Shown here: positions 7,717 to 13,367 of the stretch, piece by piece | Position numbering within the stretch: position 1 is the first letter of the stretch | Layout of the letters: each line of letters opens with the position of its first letter | Source of the DNA: Gammaproteobacteria bacterium | Lineage (GTDB): Bacteria; Pseudomonadota; Gammaproteobacteria; Xanthomonadales; Xanthomonadaceae | DNA: 22,204 bases | Direction: 5' to 3' | Assembly: GCA_030431185.1 (NCBI GenBank) | Contig: JAUIJO010000011.1 | Location: forward strand, 1-22,204 | Position numbers and translations under genes: made by a program | Notes under the pieces: generated by a model | Database searches by the model: none | What the model saw: the letters and a program-made list of their open reading frames with translations, nothing else | Told to the model about the DNA's origin: nothing

Positions 7717-7751
7717 CAAGCCGTCATCCCAGCGAACGCTGGGATCCAGCC
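7717..7751 (+). repeat. 35-bp dispersed repeat B with hairpin, copy 2
   Basis: Exact copy of 7418-7452, with the hairpin core at 7726-7745. It lies about 110 bp before the start of the oxygenase gene and could fold in that gene's leader or between transcripts. Confidence 0.9.
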
Positions 7752-7862
7752 TTTTAACTTTCTTCCCCATCTCCCCACGAAGACCCGGCCCGCCATTTGA
7801 CCGCCGCCCGCCCCTGCATGCGACGATGCCGGTTCGATCATTCCGGCCCCGGCCCGCACGAC

Positions 7863-8591
7863 ATGGACGACCCGACCGCCAGCCCCGACTTCATCGAAGT
7901 CTTCCCCGACGCCCTGTCCGCCGAGCAATGCGCCGCCGTCGTGGCGCGCTTCCAGGACAGCGGCGCCGACAGCCCCGGCCTGGTCGGCGGCGGACACCGC
8001 CCCGAGCTCAAGGACAGCCGCGACATCACCCTGGCCGGCAAGCCCGAGTGGCAGGACGTCGAAGGCCTGCTCAACACCGCCGTGTTCAAGGGCCTGATGG
8101 CCTACCTGCGACGCCATCCCTACACCCTGATCGCACCGCTGATGCTCGAGGTCGGCGGCGAAGGCGGCGCCCGCCATCGCCTGACAGCCGACCGCCTGCG
8201 CGCGATGCCGGACGAAGGCCTCGCCGGTGTGGTGCAGACCGTCATGCGCCCCGGCGCGATCAACCTGCAGCGCTATACCGGCGGCCGCGGCGGCTACCCC
8301 TACTGGCATTGCGAACTCTTCCCCCGCGACGCCCGCGGCGAGACCCTGCATCGCCACCTGCTGTGGACGATCTACCTCAACGACGGATTCGAGGAAGGCG
8401 AGACCGAGTTCCTGCACCAGCAGCGCAAGATCGCCCCGCGCACCGGCAGCCTCCTGATCGCCCCGGCCGCCTTCACCCACACCCACCGCGGCAACCGCCC
8501 CCTGGGCGGCGACAAGTTCATCGCCACCAGCTGGGTCCTGTTCCAGCGCGCGGAAACCCTCTACGGCGGCGGCGCCGGCCGCACCGACTGA
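7863..8591 (+). CDS. 2-oxoglutarate/Fe(II)-dependent oxygenase (prolyl-hydroxylase-like)
   Basis: 242 residues from ATG 7863 (MDDPTASPDFIEVF); the frame is open further upstream but that part overlaps repeat-rich DNA. The C-terminal half has the double-stranded beta-helix motifs of the P4H/2OG-Fe(II) superfamily: YWHCE with candidate iron ligands His149 and Glu151 (an HxE rather than the usual HxD), a distal His at 206 or 208 in FTHTHRGN, and Lys218 in GGDKFIATSW as the likely 2-oxoglutarate carboxylate contact. The middle (TIYLNDGFEEGETEF) also fits the fold. Such enzymes hydroxylate protein or small-molecule substrates using O2; the substrate here is unknown. A decayed copy of the last third lies at 12657-12773, across the accessory island. 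Confidence 0.8.
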   Translation: MDDPTASPDFIEVFPDALSAEQCAAVVARFQDSGADSPGLVGGGHRPELKDSRDITLAGKPEWQDVEGLLNTAVFKGLMAYLRRHPYTLIAPLMLEVGGEGGARHRLTADRLRAMPDEGLAGVVQTVMRPGAINLQRYTGGRGGYPYWHCELFPRDARGETLHRHLLWTIYLNDGFEEGETEFLHQQRKIAPRTGSLLIAPAAFTHTHRGNRPLGGDKFIATSWVLFQRAETLYGGGAGRTD

Positions 8592-8606
8592 GCTCGCCCC
8601 GTACCG

Positions 8607-8862
8607 GACGCTGCGTGCGAGCTAACACGCCGTGGCCAACACCCCGGAAGCTCGCGCCTCCGCCTACCGGGCGTGGTTGCAGGAGGGTGTTGAACCCGAT
8701 GACCTCGCATCGATCCGACAACACGTGGCGCAGGAACGTGCACTTGGACGTCCGAGATTCCAGCGCATGGTCTCTGAAGCCCTTAACAGACCGGTTACCT
8801 GCCGGCCTCGTGGCCGACCAAGAACAGGACGTGAGGAGACTTAATTACCTCCGTCCCCTTTG
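8607..8862 (+). pseudogene. RAYT transposase, 3' fragment with right terminus
   Basis: Encodes the last ~75 residues of the transposase at 11117-11890 with high similarity (EARASAYRAWLQEGVEPDD; RFQRMVSEALNRPVTCRP) and ends with the same right terminus, TTAATTACCTCCGTCCCCTTT (8841-8861). The catalytic HUH and Tyr parts are absent. It begins about 15 bp after the oxygenase stop codon, so the left boundary of the island is at or near 8600. Confidence 0.85.
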
Positions 8863-8888
8863 ATGGAAAACTGATCCTTCAGAGGCGA

Positions 8889-9470
8889 CTAATCATGGAA
8901 TGGGAGTGCGCGCTTCCTAAGCAAAGGCGAAATAAACCAAAACATAGCAATGGTTGCCATACCTGCGATACTACCTCGCTCCGACGCGACGCATGCGCAC
9001 CAGTTTCTGAATCCCCAATAGTCCCGCTTGATGGCGGCCTGCCTGAAGTATTTTTTCGCACCTTCAAAATCCGAATTAACAGACTTCAAAAGAGTACCTG
9101 CAACAATCATTGAAGGCACATGCCCATCTAGAGCAATGGCTTGGTCCGCGTGCATCTTAATCTTTGCGAAATTTTTAGTTGGATCTTCTAAGTAAAGAGT
9201 CCTAGCCAAACCTGCATGCCCCACTGATCCAATTAGCTCAGATTTAGTGGAAAGGATCTCGTAGTCGTCAATCGCAGCCTGGAGATTAATTGAGTCATCG
9301 TCGGTCATTCCATATTCATAAGCATTCGCTCTGAGCAGTCGACAACCCACACCCTCTCCCGAATCAGGTGAAATTCTTATCACTTCAGAGGCTGAATATA
9401 GCGCCTGAGCGTAATCATTGTTTACCAAGTAGATTTCCGCTTCTTGAGCGAGGTTACGAATGTCGTTCAT
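8889..9470 (-). CDS. TPR-like hypothetical protein
   Basis: 193 residues from MNDIRNLAQEAEIYLVNNDY. The helix-pair pattern resembles tetratricopeptide or Sel1-like repeats: AEIYLVNNDYAQALYSASEVIRISP early, then LQAAIDDYEIL, and DFEGAKKYFRQAAIKRDYWG near residue 140. The C-terminus is hydrophobic (IAGMATIAMFWFISPLL) and might touch a membrane. Such repeats mediate protein contacts; no enzymatic motif is seen. Base composition is clearly more AT-rich than the chromosome around it, and the gene is boxed between two RAYT remnants, which points to horizontal origin. A TATTATA-containing region just upstream of the start could be its promoter. Exact family and function are unknown. Confidence 0.7.
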   Translation of the reverse strand: MNDIRNLAQEAEIYLVNNDYAQALYSASEVIRISPDSGEGVGCRLLRANAYEYGMTDDDSINLQAAIDDYEILSTKSELIGSVGHAGLARTLYLEDPTKNFAKIKMHADQAIALDGHVPSMIVAGTLLKSVNSDFEGAKKYFRQAAIKRDYWGFRNWCACVASERGSIAGMATIAMFWFISPLLRKRALPFHD

Positions 9471-9627
9471 GAGTTATCCGTATAATATCTCAACGAAAAT
9501 CGCATGGTCGCTGCCCACATTGAACTCAGTCGGAGCACCTCTCAGGATCTGCAAAAAAACCTTCTGACTCCTCCGAATCATAGAGCCTATTTCTCTGTCC
9601 AGCCGATCATTTGCCGCTCCCGACAAC
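9471..9627. other. AT-rich leader between TPR-like gene and deleted RAYT copy
   Basis: No gene is seen. On the minus strand the sequence just before the TPR-like start contains GATATTATACGG, a plausible -10 region about 10-20 bp upstream of the ATG, with a weak TTTTCG -35 candidate. It is probably the promoter region of the cargo gene. Confidence 0.35.
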
Positions 9628-9880
9628 AAAGGGGACGGAGGTATTTAAGCGACAAGTCCTACCTCCCGGTGCGCTCCAATCCTAAAGACGCCAGGGGGGT
9701 TGACCCGGCAGTCTTGGGTCTTCCGAATACGAGGCCCAACTGACATGCCCCGATGCACATCACCCAGCGCCGCGTGAATCGCCGCGCGATCTTCATCGAC
9801 CCCGAGGATCGCCACCACTTCCGCAGGCTACTACGAGACGCCGCCCAGGCGCAGCAGTTAGTTGCCTCCGTCCCCTTTGA
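9628..9880 (+). mobile_element. internally deleted RAYT element (MITE-like)
   Basis: The left terminus AAAGGGGACGGAGGTA (9628-9643) and the following ~210 bp match the left part of the full element at 11077 (CGACAAGTCCTACCTCCCGG, CCGCAGGCTACTACG). The match stops after the codons for AQAQQ and joins directly to a right terminus, TTGCCTCCGTCCCCTTTGA (9862-9880). A further ~28 bp is missing around the original start codon. The coding part for the catalytic residues is absent, so it could move only if acted on in trans. Confidence 0.8.
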
Positions 9881-9882
9881 TC

Positions 9883-9941
9883 GATCCTGTGGACGACCAA
9901 GAACAGGAGGTGCGGAGATTTAATCGCCTTCGCCCCCTTTG
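9883..9941 (+). mobile_element. second RAYT right-end fragment
   Basis: Directly after the deleted copy comes another right end: GGACGACCAAGAACAGGAGG, then GGAGATTTAATCGCCTTCGC and CCCCTTT. It matches the last ~60 bp of the full element. Two right ends side by side imply an insertion next to, or into, an older copy. The reverse strand of this terminus encodes the last residues and stop codon of the cargo gene 9920-10399. Confidence 0.75.
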
Positions 9942-10399
9942 GCCGGTACACAGATCATTTCAAACTCTCTTCTTAAACTGTCTTCAAGAGAATCCAAAAA
10001 TTCGTCTGCTCTGAATCTATCCAACCCAATTAAGTCTTCCCGGATAGCTTGTTCTATTCTACGTGACACCACATCAAGGGACTCACGAAGCGCGCTCTGC
10101 AACGACATCCCCATGAGGCGCTCATAGTCCAGGGACACATCCATGGTCGCCACATTGTTGAGAGCTAATCGCTCGCCCTCTACCGAGAAAATTCCTCTCT
10201 TTTTATATGAAAACCCTCTTTCAGGATGGAGGGAAGAAGCACTTGCTGGGTAAATAATAATTCCAACAAAAAAAGAATCCAACCCGATACCAAATGACTT
10301 GGCGCAGAGGGAAGATCTAACACCTGATCCAACAGCGGAAACAAGGTCCACAAGGCTCGAAGCGGGTTGATAATACTCAAAAGTGAATGCAAAATACAT
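9920..10399 (-). CDS. hypothetical cargo protein A (possibly immunity-like)
   Basis: About 159 residues from MYFAFTFEYYQPASSLVDLV; a GTG three codons earlier (10408) is possible. The predicted layout is a strand, a helix (SSLVDLVSAVGSGVRSSL), strands (FFVGIIIYP, GIFSVEG), a strand with TMDVSLD, then a long helical C-terminus (LQSALRESLDVVSRRIEQAI). No catalytic motif and no signal peptide. The gene is AT-richer than the chromosome. The final residues KGGEGD and the TAA stop are encoded by the inverted RAYT terminus, so the original C-terminus has been replaced. The size, layout and island context recall orphan immunity genes of polymorphic toxin systems, but this is inference and no family is firmly recognised. 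Confidence 0.6.
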   Translation of the reverse strand: MYFAFTFEYYQPASSLVDLVSAVGSGVRSSLCAKSFGIGLDSFFVGIIIYPASASSLHPERGFSYKKRGIFSVEGERLALNNVATMDVSLDYERLMGMSLQSALRESLDVVSRRIEQAIREDLIGLDRFRADEFLDSLEDSLRREFEMICVPAKGGEGD

Positions 10400-10486
10400 G
10401 GCAACCAACTCACTTATATATTCTATTGCCCGGTGGAAGTGACTTGTTATCCATGAAAAAGTTACAAATTTTCACCTTCCCGCACG

Positions 10487-10575
10487 CGTGGCCCGGGTAA
10501 GGCAAGGCCGCATCCGGGACGCCGTCGGCAATGGAAACACGAACCCCGGATGCGCTGTGCTTATCCAGGCTACGG
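10487..10575. repeat. inverted REP pair (BIME-like)
   Basis: The left arm GGCCCGGGTAAGGCAAGGCC followed by GCATCCGGGA faces an inverted right arm whose reverse complement reads GTAGCCTGGATAAGCAC and GCGCATCCGGGG. The two arms form a large imperfect hairpin between the two unknown cargo genes. This is the classical REP/BIME layout that RAYT transposases recognise in other bacteria. The right arm supplies the TAG stop codon of the gene 10570-10977. Confidence 0.8.
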
Positions 10576-10977
10576 TGGCTGAATGGCAGAGAAAAACTTA
10601 TTGCAATGAAAATCAACAATCCCAAGCCCTTCCACCTTGGCTCTCTTAGCTAACACCTCCCGCAAACATCGTCTTTGAATTTTTTCCGCATCTCTTGATT
10701 CGTGATCATTTGCTATCAACGAGACATTCAATACAAGCATTTTTTTCACTTGCTGATGCTCACCATATACATCTATGGAAAGCTCTTCGTGGAACTCGAC
10801 CTCATCGCCGATCGAGTCCATCGAGTCGGTGACATCAACGCCCAACACAACTTCCTCGACGCCTCCCCCGAAATCCCGACTTTCAATACTGGCCTTCAAA
10901 CGATCTTCAAGATCCAAGAGAATCGGAACAACCCATTCCAGTCTTCTTGAGACGCGTATGCCTAACCCGATCCTCAT
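10570..10977 (-). CDS. hypothetical cargo protein B (possibly immunity-like)
   Basis: 135 residues from MRIGLGIRVSRRLEWVVPIL. Predicted layout: strand, helix (LLDLEDRLKASIES), strand (EVVLGVDVTDS), acidic strand pair (EVEFHEELSIDVYGE), strand KKMLVLNVSLIAND, then helix QRRCLREVLAKRAKV and a C-terminal GLGIVDFHCNKFF. The order resembles protein A at 9920-10399, including a hydrophobic strand ending VSL in both, so they may be distant relatives. No catalytic residues, signal peptide or membrane helix is seen. It is AT-rich compared with the core genome. The stop TAG (10570-10572) overlaps the GTAGCC start of the adjacent REP. An orphan immunity protein is one reading; unrecognised family is the safe statement. 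Confidence 0.6.
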   Translation of the reverse strand: MRIGLGIRVSRRLEWVVPILLDLEDRLKASIESRDFGGGVEEVVLGVDVTDSMDSIGDEVEFHEELSIDVYGEHQQVKKMLVLNVSLIANDHESRDAEKIQRRCLREVLAKRAKVEGLGIVDFHCNKFFSAIQPP

Positions 10978-11030
10978 GAGTCACCTGTCAACAGGATCTC
11001 CGATTGGTCTTTCGCCACGGACTACAGCCT

Positions 11031-11066
11031 GTAGCCCGGATAGCTCCAACAGCCGCATGCGGCACC
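11031..11066 (+). repeat. degenerate single REP
   Basis: GTAGCCCGGATAGC followed by CAACAGCCGCATGCGG matches the start of the REP family at 10487-10575. It ends about 10 bp before the left terminus of the full RAYT element. Confidence 0.55.
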
Positions 11067-11076
11067 TCTTCGAACA

Positions 11077-11907
11077 AAGGGCACGGAGGTAATCAAGCGA
11101 CAAGTCCTACCTCCCGGTGCGCTCCAATCCCAACAGACGCCAACGCATTGACCCGGCAGTCCTGGGCCTTCCGGACACGAGGCCCACCGGACATGCCCGA
11201 CGCGCTCGGCTGGACCTGCCCGGCATACCGATGCACATCACCCAGCGTGGCGTGAATCGCTGCACGATCTTCATCGACGACGAGGATCGCCACCACTTCC
11301 GCAGGCTACTACGGGACGCAGCCCAGGCGCAGCAGGTGGCCGTGCATGCCTTCGTCCTGATTGACAACCATGTCCACCTGCTGCTGACGGGAGAACGTGC
11401 AGGTGATGTCTCCCTCGTCATGCGACAGGTCGGACAGTCGTACGTGCAGGCGTTCAATGCCAGGCACGGTCGCAGTGGCCCGCTGTGGCAAGGACGCTTC
11501 AAATCCTGCCTCGTCGACAGCGATCGTTACATGTTGACCGTCATCCGATACATCGAGCTCAATCCCGTCCGCGCGGCGATGGTGGCGTCACCCAACGCCT
11601 ACCGCTGTTCCAGTGTGCACACGCACCTGGGACGAACCCGGGATCCGCTGATCACCCTGCATGCGAGCTATCGGGCCCTGGCCGACACCCCGGAAGGTCG
11701 CGCCTCCGCCTACCGGGCATGGTTGCAGGAAGGCATTGATCCCGACGACCTTGCGTCGATCCGACAACATCTGGTGCAGGCCCGTGCACTTGGACATCCG
11801 AGATTCCAGCGCATGGTCGCTGAAGCCCTTAACAGACCAGTTACCTGTCGGCCTCGTGGACGACCCAGAACAGGACGTGTGGAGACTTAATTACCTCCGC
11901 CTCCTTT
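11077..11907 (+). mobile_element. near-complete RAYT element with inverted termini
   Basis: The left terminus AAAGGGCACGGAGGTAATCA (11077-11096) and right terminus TTAATTACCTCCGCCTCCTT (11887-11906) are imperfect inverted repeats, 18 of 22 matching, around the transposase gene. Related termini occur at 8841, 9628, 9862 and 9921. I could not find a target duplication. It is the only copy in the window with the catalytic domain and is the likely source, or a relative of the source, of the nearby fragments. Confidence 0.85.
11117..11890 (+). CDS. REP-associated tyrosine transposase (RAYT, Y1/IS200-like)
   Basis: 257 residues from a weak GTG at 11117; the conserved domain starts at ARRARLDLPGIPMHITQRGV and an internal ATG at 11231 (MHITQRG) is an alternative start. 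Y1 transposase signatures: VLIDNHVHLLLT with the HUH metal-binding pair His-Val-His, then VGQSYVQAFNARHGRSGPLW, which contains the candidate nucleophile Tyr, and YIELNPVRAAMV. The C-terminal ~90 residues hold the helical, basic tail typical of RAYTs. These single-strand-specific transposases act on REP hairpins. The ATG expected to start MPRRARLDLPG sits one base out of frame at 11193, so expression may be impaired. The fragments at 8607 and 9628 derive from the same family. Confidence 0.9.
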   Translation: MRSNPNRRQRIDPAVLGLPDTRPTGHARRARLDLPGIPMHITQRGVNRCTIFIDDEDRHHFRRLLRDAAQAQQVAVHAFVLIDNHVHLLLTGERAGDVSLVMRQVGQSYVQAFNARHGRSGPLWQGRFKSCLVDSDRYMLTVIRYIELNPVRAAMVASPNAYRCSSVHTHLGRTRDPLITLHASYRALADTPEGRASAYRAWLQEGIDPDDLASIRQHLVQARALGHPRFQRMVAEALNRPVTCRPRGRPRTGRVET

Positions 11908-11911
11908 AAAC

Positions 11912-12535
11912 TCAATCAACCATGCAATCTTCTTCGACACAAGGCTCAACATAAATCAAGACACTATCAATATCCGCACGCTCCAATCGAGGATCCACTT
12001 TATAGATGCTGAAGGGCGCCCTCAGAAAACCCAGACGCCCACGCTTGTTGTTACTTTCGAAATCCTTCGAATACACCGCACGAATATTTACGTTACGATA
12101 AAGCATGCCGCTGAACTGATCGCGCTCTGCCTCATCATAAACGCGTATTTCGACCGATCGACTCCTTACGTAGCTTTGGTAATCCTGCTCGCTCGCGTAA
12201 AGGGCCAGCAATCCTCCATCCACCACCAGATATCCGGTAATTGAAATCTCTATATTCTCCAAGAACGGATAGAACGCTCCCAATCGTGTAAAATCCGTGA
12301 AGCATACAGATTGCCTCGGACTCACTTTTGCACATAGAGCTCGTTCAGCTTCATCGCTGAACTTTTGAAATACACCCTCTTGCGAAGCATTTCTCGTAGC
12401 TCTCGCAGATTGAGACGGTTCCGGAGAGTCGCGACTCGGATAGTCGCATCCAAGCAAGATGGACGCAACGAGCAACCCCAAGACCATGTTTCGCCTGGCA
12501 GACCGATCAGGGCGTGACCTCGTTTTCTTGTCCAT
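11912..12535 (-). CDS. hypothetical lipoprotein of the accessory island
   Basis: 207 residues from ATG 12535 (MDKKTRSRPDRSARRNMVLG); in-frame ATGs at 12541 and 12556 are equally possible, while the longest frame (12631) would run through repeat DNA. A basic N-terminus is followed by a hydrophobic segment and a lipobox LLGC (lipidated Cys30), so it is probably exported and anchored. The mature part is mixed strand and helix (FYPFLENIEISITGYLVVDG; SVEIRVYDEAERDQFSGMLY) with a cysteine pair near the end (VEPCVEEDC). No domain is recognised. It is AT-rich like the other cargo genes. Its stop codon is five bases beyond the right end of the full RAYT element. Confidence 0.7.
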   Translation of the reverse strand: MDKKTRSRPDRSARRNMVLGLLVASILLGCDYPSRDSPEPSQSARATRNASQEGVFQKFSDEAERALCAKVSPRQSVCFTDFTRLGAFYPFLENIEISITGYLVVDGGLLALYASEQDYQSYVRSRSVEIRVYDEAERDQFSGMLYRNVNIRAVYSKDFESNNKRGRLGFLRAPFSIYKVDPRLERADIDSVLIYVEPCVEEDCMVD

Positions 12536-12572
12536 TCTCATATTTATAGATGCCATTTGGGTTTGAAACATC

Positions 12573-12655
12573 AAAACAGGGGTCAGAGTAGGCTTTCTCC
12601 AAGGCGATTGAGAAGGCCGGGCGATTTTCATGAACAGTGGTCAGAGTACTTTTTG
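12573..12655 (+). repeat. pair of GGTCAGAGTA-type termini (second RAYT-like family)
   Basis: Two direct copies, AACAGGGGTCAGAGTAGGCT (12575-12594) and AACAGTGGTCAGAGTACTTT (12634-12653), are separated by ~40 bp. GGTCAGAGTA termini flank a different RAYT lineage in many proteobacteria (from memory). No transposase of that lineage is left here. The second copy abuts the oxygenase remnant. Confidence 0.6.
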
Positions 12656-12656
12656 T

Positions 12657-12773
12657 CACCGCGGCAACCGTCCCTTGGGCGGCGACCCGTTCATCGCCGC
12701 CAGCTGGGTCCTGCTCCAGCGCGCGGAACCCTTCTCCGGCGGCGGCCCCGGCCGCGGCGACTCAGCTCACCTC
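12657..12773 (+). pseudogene. 3' remnant of a 2OG-Fe(II) oxygenase gene
   Basis: Aligns without gaps to 8484-8600, the last third of the oxygenase gene and its stop region, at roughly 85-90% identity. It encodes HRGNRPLGGDPFIAASWVLL, where the intact protein has GGDKFIATSW; the 2-oxoglutarate-binding Lys is now Pro. The stop TGA has become TCA, so the frame runs on ~20 codons. No upstream part of the gene is present: the homology begins exactly where the GGTCAGAGTA repeat ends. Confidence 0.85.
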
Positions 12774-12916
12774 AACCCCATAAACTGGAGAAGGCCAACT
12801 GCCCCATCCGGGAAAGCATCGGAAGAAACTTGAAACCTTGATGCGCTTCGCTTACGCGAGCTAGCTACGCACCTGCACGGGTCGAGGGAGCGCCTTCAGG
12901 CGCCCCGGAGGTGCCC
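12774..12916. other. junction between island remnant and core operon
   Basis: No gene is seen. It holds an out-of-frame continuation of the oxygenase remnant and a GC-rich hairpin (12887-12906) that lies just beyond the end of the minus-strand receiver gene. Confidence 0.4.
12887..12906 (-). terminator. possible terminator hairpin after the receiver gene
   Basis: On the minus strand GGGGCGCC-TGAA-GGCGCTCC forms an 8-bp stem with one G-U pair, 10 nt after the stop codon at 12917. There is no T tract, so it would be at best a weak intrinsic terminator or an mRNA-stabilising hairpin. Confidence 0.3.
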
Positions 12917-13351
12917 TCAAGCGCTGCGCGCCTGGTTCAGCACCAGCCAGTACAGGCCGACCTGCTTCACCGCCCAGACGAACTGCTGGAAGTCGACGGG
13001 TTTCTGGATGTAGCTGTTGGCGCCGAGGGCGTAGCAGCCGTCGATGTCCATGGGTTCGGCACTGGTGGTCATGACCACCACGGGGATGGTGCGGGTGCGG
13101 TCGTCCTGGCGGATGGCCTGCAGCACTTCGCGGCCGTCGACCTTGGGCAGGTTGAGGTCGAGCAGGATGATCGAGGGGAGGTCGTGGGGGTCGCGGGCGG
13201 CGTGGCTGTCGCGGGCGAACAGGTAGTCGAGGGCTTCGGCGCCGTCGCCGACGACGACGAGGCGGTTGGCGATCTTGGCCTCGTCGAAGGCGAGGCGGGT
13301 CAGTTCGACGTCGTCCGGGTTGTCTTCGACCAGCAGTATCACTTTATCCAT
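12917..13351 (-). CDS. CheY-like response regulator (Rcp1 type, receiver only)
   Basis: 144 residues, a stand-alone receiver domain without output domain. Acidic pocket Glu9-Asp10 (LLVEDNPDDVELT), phospho-acceptor Asp65 in ILLDLNLPKVDG, switch Thr in VVMTTSAEP, and conserved Lys117 in YIQKPVDF. The NPDD motif and the extended loop (DSHAARDPHDLPS) are typical of the Rcp1 branch that pairs with phytochrome-like or PAS kinases. It lies 16 bp downstream of such a kinase gene, so the two form an operon in which the kinase phosphorylates this protein. The output target is not visible here. The call is strong. Confidence 0.93.
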   Translation of the reverse strand: MDKVILLVEDNPDDVELTRLAFDEAKIANRLVVVGDGAEALDYLFARDSHAARDPHDLPSIILLDLNLPKVDGREVLQAIRQDDRTRTIPVVVMTTSAEPMDIDGCYALGANSYIQKPVDFQQFVWAVKQVGLYWLVLNQARSA

Positions 13352-13367
13352 GGCATGGCGCCCCCCT

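Noticed and set aside
7131..7800. Several short ORFs inside the repeat block
   Set aside because: They consist of repeats A, B and C translated; the same peptides recur because the DNA recurs.
9504..9743. Plus-strand ORF of 79 codons
   Set aside because: Runs across the left terminus of the deleted RAYT copy; an accidental frame with no known product.
10702..10950. Plus-strand ORF of 82 codons opposite cargo gene B
   Set aside because: No ribosome site or domain; the minus-strand frame has a more protein-like strand/helix pattern and ends at a REP like its neighbours.
8889..12535. Phage-defence or toxin-antitoxin system among the cargo genes
   Set aside because: No nuclease, ATPase, toxin or antitoxin motif is visible in any of the four proteins; immunity-like is the furthest the sequence allows.
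8592..12660. Integrative island with tRNA attachment site and integrase
   Set aside because: No tRNA, no integrase, and no short att-like direct repeat was found; the only framing duplication is the 117-bp oxygenase 3' end.
12630..12833. Short plus-strand ORF starting MNSGQSTF as a functional gene
   Set aside because: It is the oxygenase remnant read through a lost stop codon, lacking the catalytic region.
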